From Deltaproteobacteria bacterium (lineage in GTDB: Bacteria; Myxococcota_A; UBA9160; PR03), in contig JAGSPS010000227.1 in NCBI GenBank assembly GCA_018262315.1, positions 1 to 5,566 on the forward strand: 5,566 nt of DNA, written 5' to 3'. The notes under the pieces were generated by a model. It saw only the letters and a program-made list of their open reading frames with translations, did not search any database and had not been told where the DNA came from. The position numbers and the translations under genes are program-made. Below, in pieces: positions 5,154 to 5,566 of the stretch (the first letter of the stretch is position 1; the number at the start of each line of letters is the position of its first letter).

Positions 5154-5566
5154 GGGTGAGCGCGCTCGACGTCGCGCGCGAGCGGCGACCGCCGAAGAGC
5201 CAGGCCGCGAGCACGCCGAGCAGATAGAGAACCATCATCGGCACGGCGAGCATCGTCTGGCTCACCCAGTCGGTCGAGGGTGTCAGCACGGCACCCAGGA
5301 TGAAGCAGGCGAGGATCGCGTACGGGAAGCCGCGCAACAGCTGGCCGACCGAGAGGATGCCGGCACTCGCCAGGAAGAACACCACCACCGGCATCTCGAA
5401 CGACGCGCCGAAGGCGAGGAACATCGTCGTCGTCATGCTGAACACTTCGCTCATCGACCACGCGGCCTGCACGAACTCGTTCTCGAAGTTCGAGAGGAAC
5501 GCGAACATGATCGGGAACACGAACTGATGTCCGAACAAGGCTCCGGAGACGAAGAGCAGCGTCGAA
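5134..5566 (-). CDS. tatC: Twin-arginine translocase subunit TatC (N-terminal part outside the window)
   Basis: The last 143 residues of TatC, the inner-membrane receptor that binds twin-arginine signal peptides and, with TatA/TatB, exports folded proteins. Translation enters from beyond base 5566 with STLLFVSGALFGHQFVFP, the end of the third membrane segment. Next comes the periplasmic loop, then segment four with GASFEMPVVVFF, in which Glu57 (visible numbering) matches the conserved E. coli Glu170. A cytoplasmic LLRGFPYAIL follows, then segment five (FILGAVLTP), TPSTDWVSQ in the last periplasmic loop, segment six (MMVLYLLGVLAAW) and a short tail GGRRSR. Two departures from the usual pattern are visible: TPSTD in place of TPPD, and Leu115 where LYE normally has Glu. 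The gene is read against the HxlR gene and their ends overlap by 20 bases. Its promoter and any tatA/tatB are outside the window. Confidence 0.93.
   Translation of the reverse strand, partial: STLLFVSGALFGHQFVFPIMFAFLSNFENEFVQAAWSMSEVFSMTTTMFLAFGASFEMPVVVFFLASAGILSVGQLLRGFPYAILACFILGAVLTPSTDWVSQTMLAVPMMVLYLLGVLAAWLFGGRRSRATSSALTLTDPPS

Noticed and set aside
4640..5566. A functional link between the molybdoenzyme and TatC, as for exported molybdoenzymes
   Set aside because: The oxidoreductase has no twin-arginine leader, starting directly with the cluster motif, and tatC lies on the opposite strand, converging on this unit.

Overview
The window is gene-dense, GC-rich DNA from a bacterium. It carries five protein-coding genes, two of them cut by the window edges, and no RNA gene, mobile element or CRISPR array that I can see. 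Strong G/C preference at third codon positions runs through all genes, with no compositional break suggesting recent transfer. The combination of a split acyl-CoA carboxylase alpha subunit, an orphan molybdopterin enzyme and TatC fits an environmental proteobacterium in the broad sense (for example Myxococcota, Desulfobacterota or Binatota-like lineages). That placement is an impression from gene content, not a determination.

Layout. (1) Positions 1-2342, plus strand: a tightly packed run of three genes. First comes the C-terminal part of a biotin carboxylase subunit. Next is a biotin carboxyl carrier protein that starts on a TTG overlapping the carboxylase stop (TTGA). Last is a nucleoside hydrolase beginning 14 bases after the carrier stop. 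The first two together make the equivalent of one alpha subunit of a propionyl-/acyl-CoA carboxylase; the carboxyltransferase partner is not in the window. (2) Positions 2343-2424: an 82-base gap with a possible sigma70-like promoter, a 16-base imperfect palindrome inside it, and a good Shine-Dalgarno sequence. (3) Positions 2425-5153, plus strand: a two-gene unit of a 751-residue cytoplasmic molybdopterin-bisMGD oxidoreductase with one [4Fe-4S] cluster and an HxlR-type winged-helix regulator, joined by a TGATG stop/start overlap. (4) Positions 5134-5566, minus strand: the C-terminal part of TatC, converging on the regulator gene and overlapping its end by 20 bases.

How the parts may work together. 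The carboxylase pair would carboxylate a short acyl-CoA using bicarbonate, ATP and biotin. The nucleoside hydrolase would feed base and sugar salvage and may simply share the transcript. The most interesting unit is the molybdoenzyme plus HxlR regulator: a single-cluster enzyme of unknown substrate without a visible electron-transfer partner, coupled to a regulator with the family's N-terminal cysteine, behind a promoter-like region that holds a palindrome. Autoregulation by a redox or electrophile signal is a reasonable but untested hypothesis. No wholly new type of system is evident.
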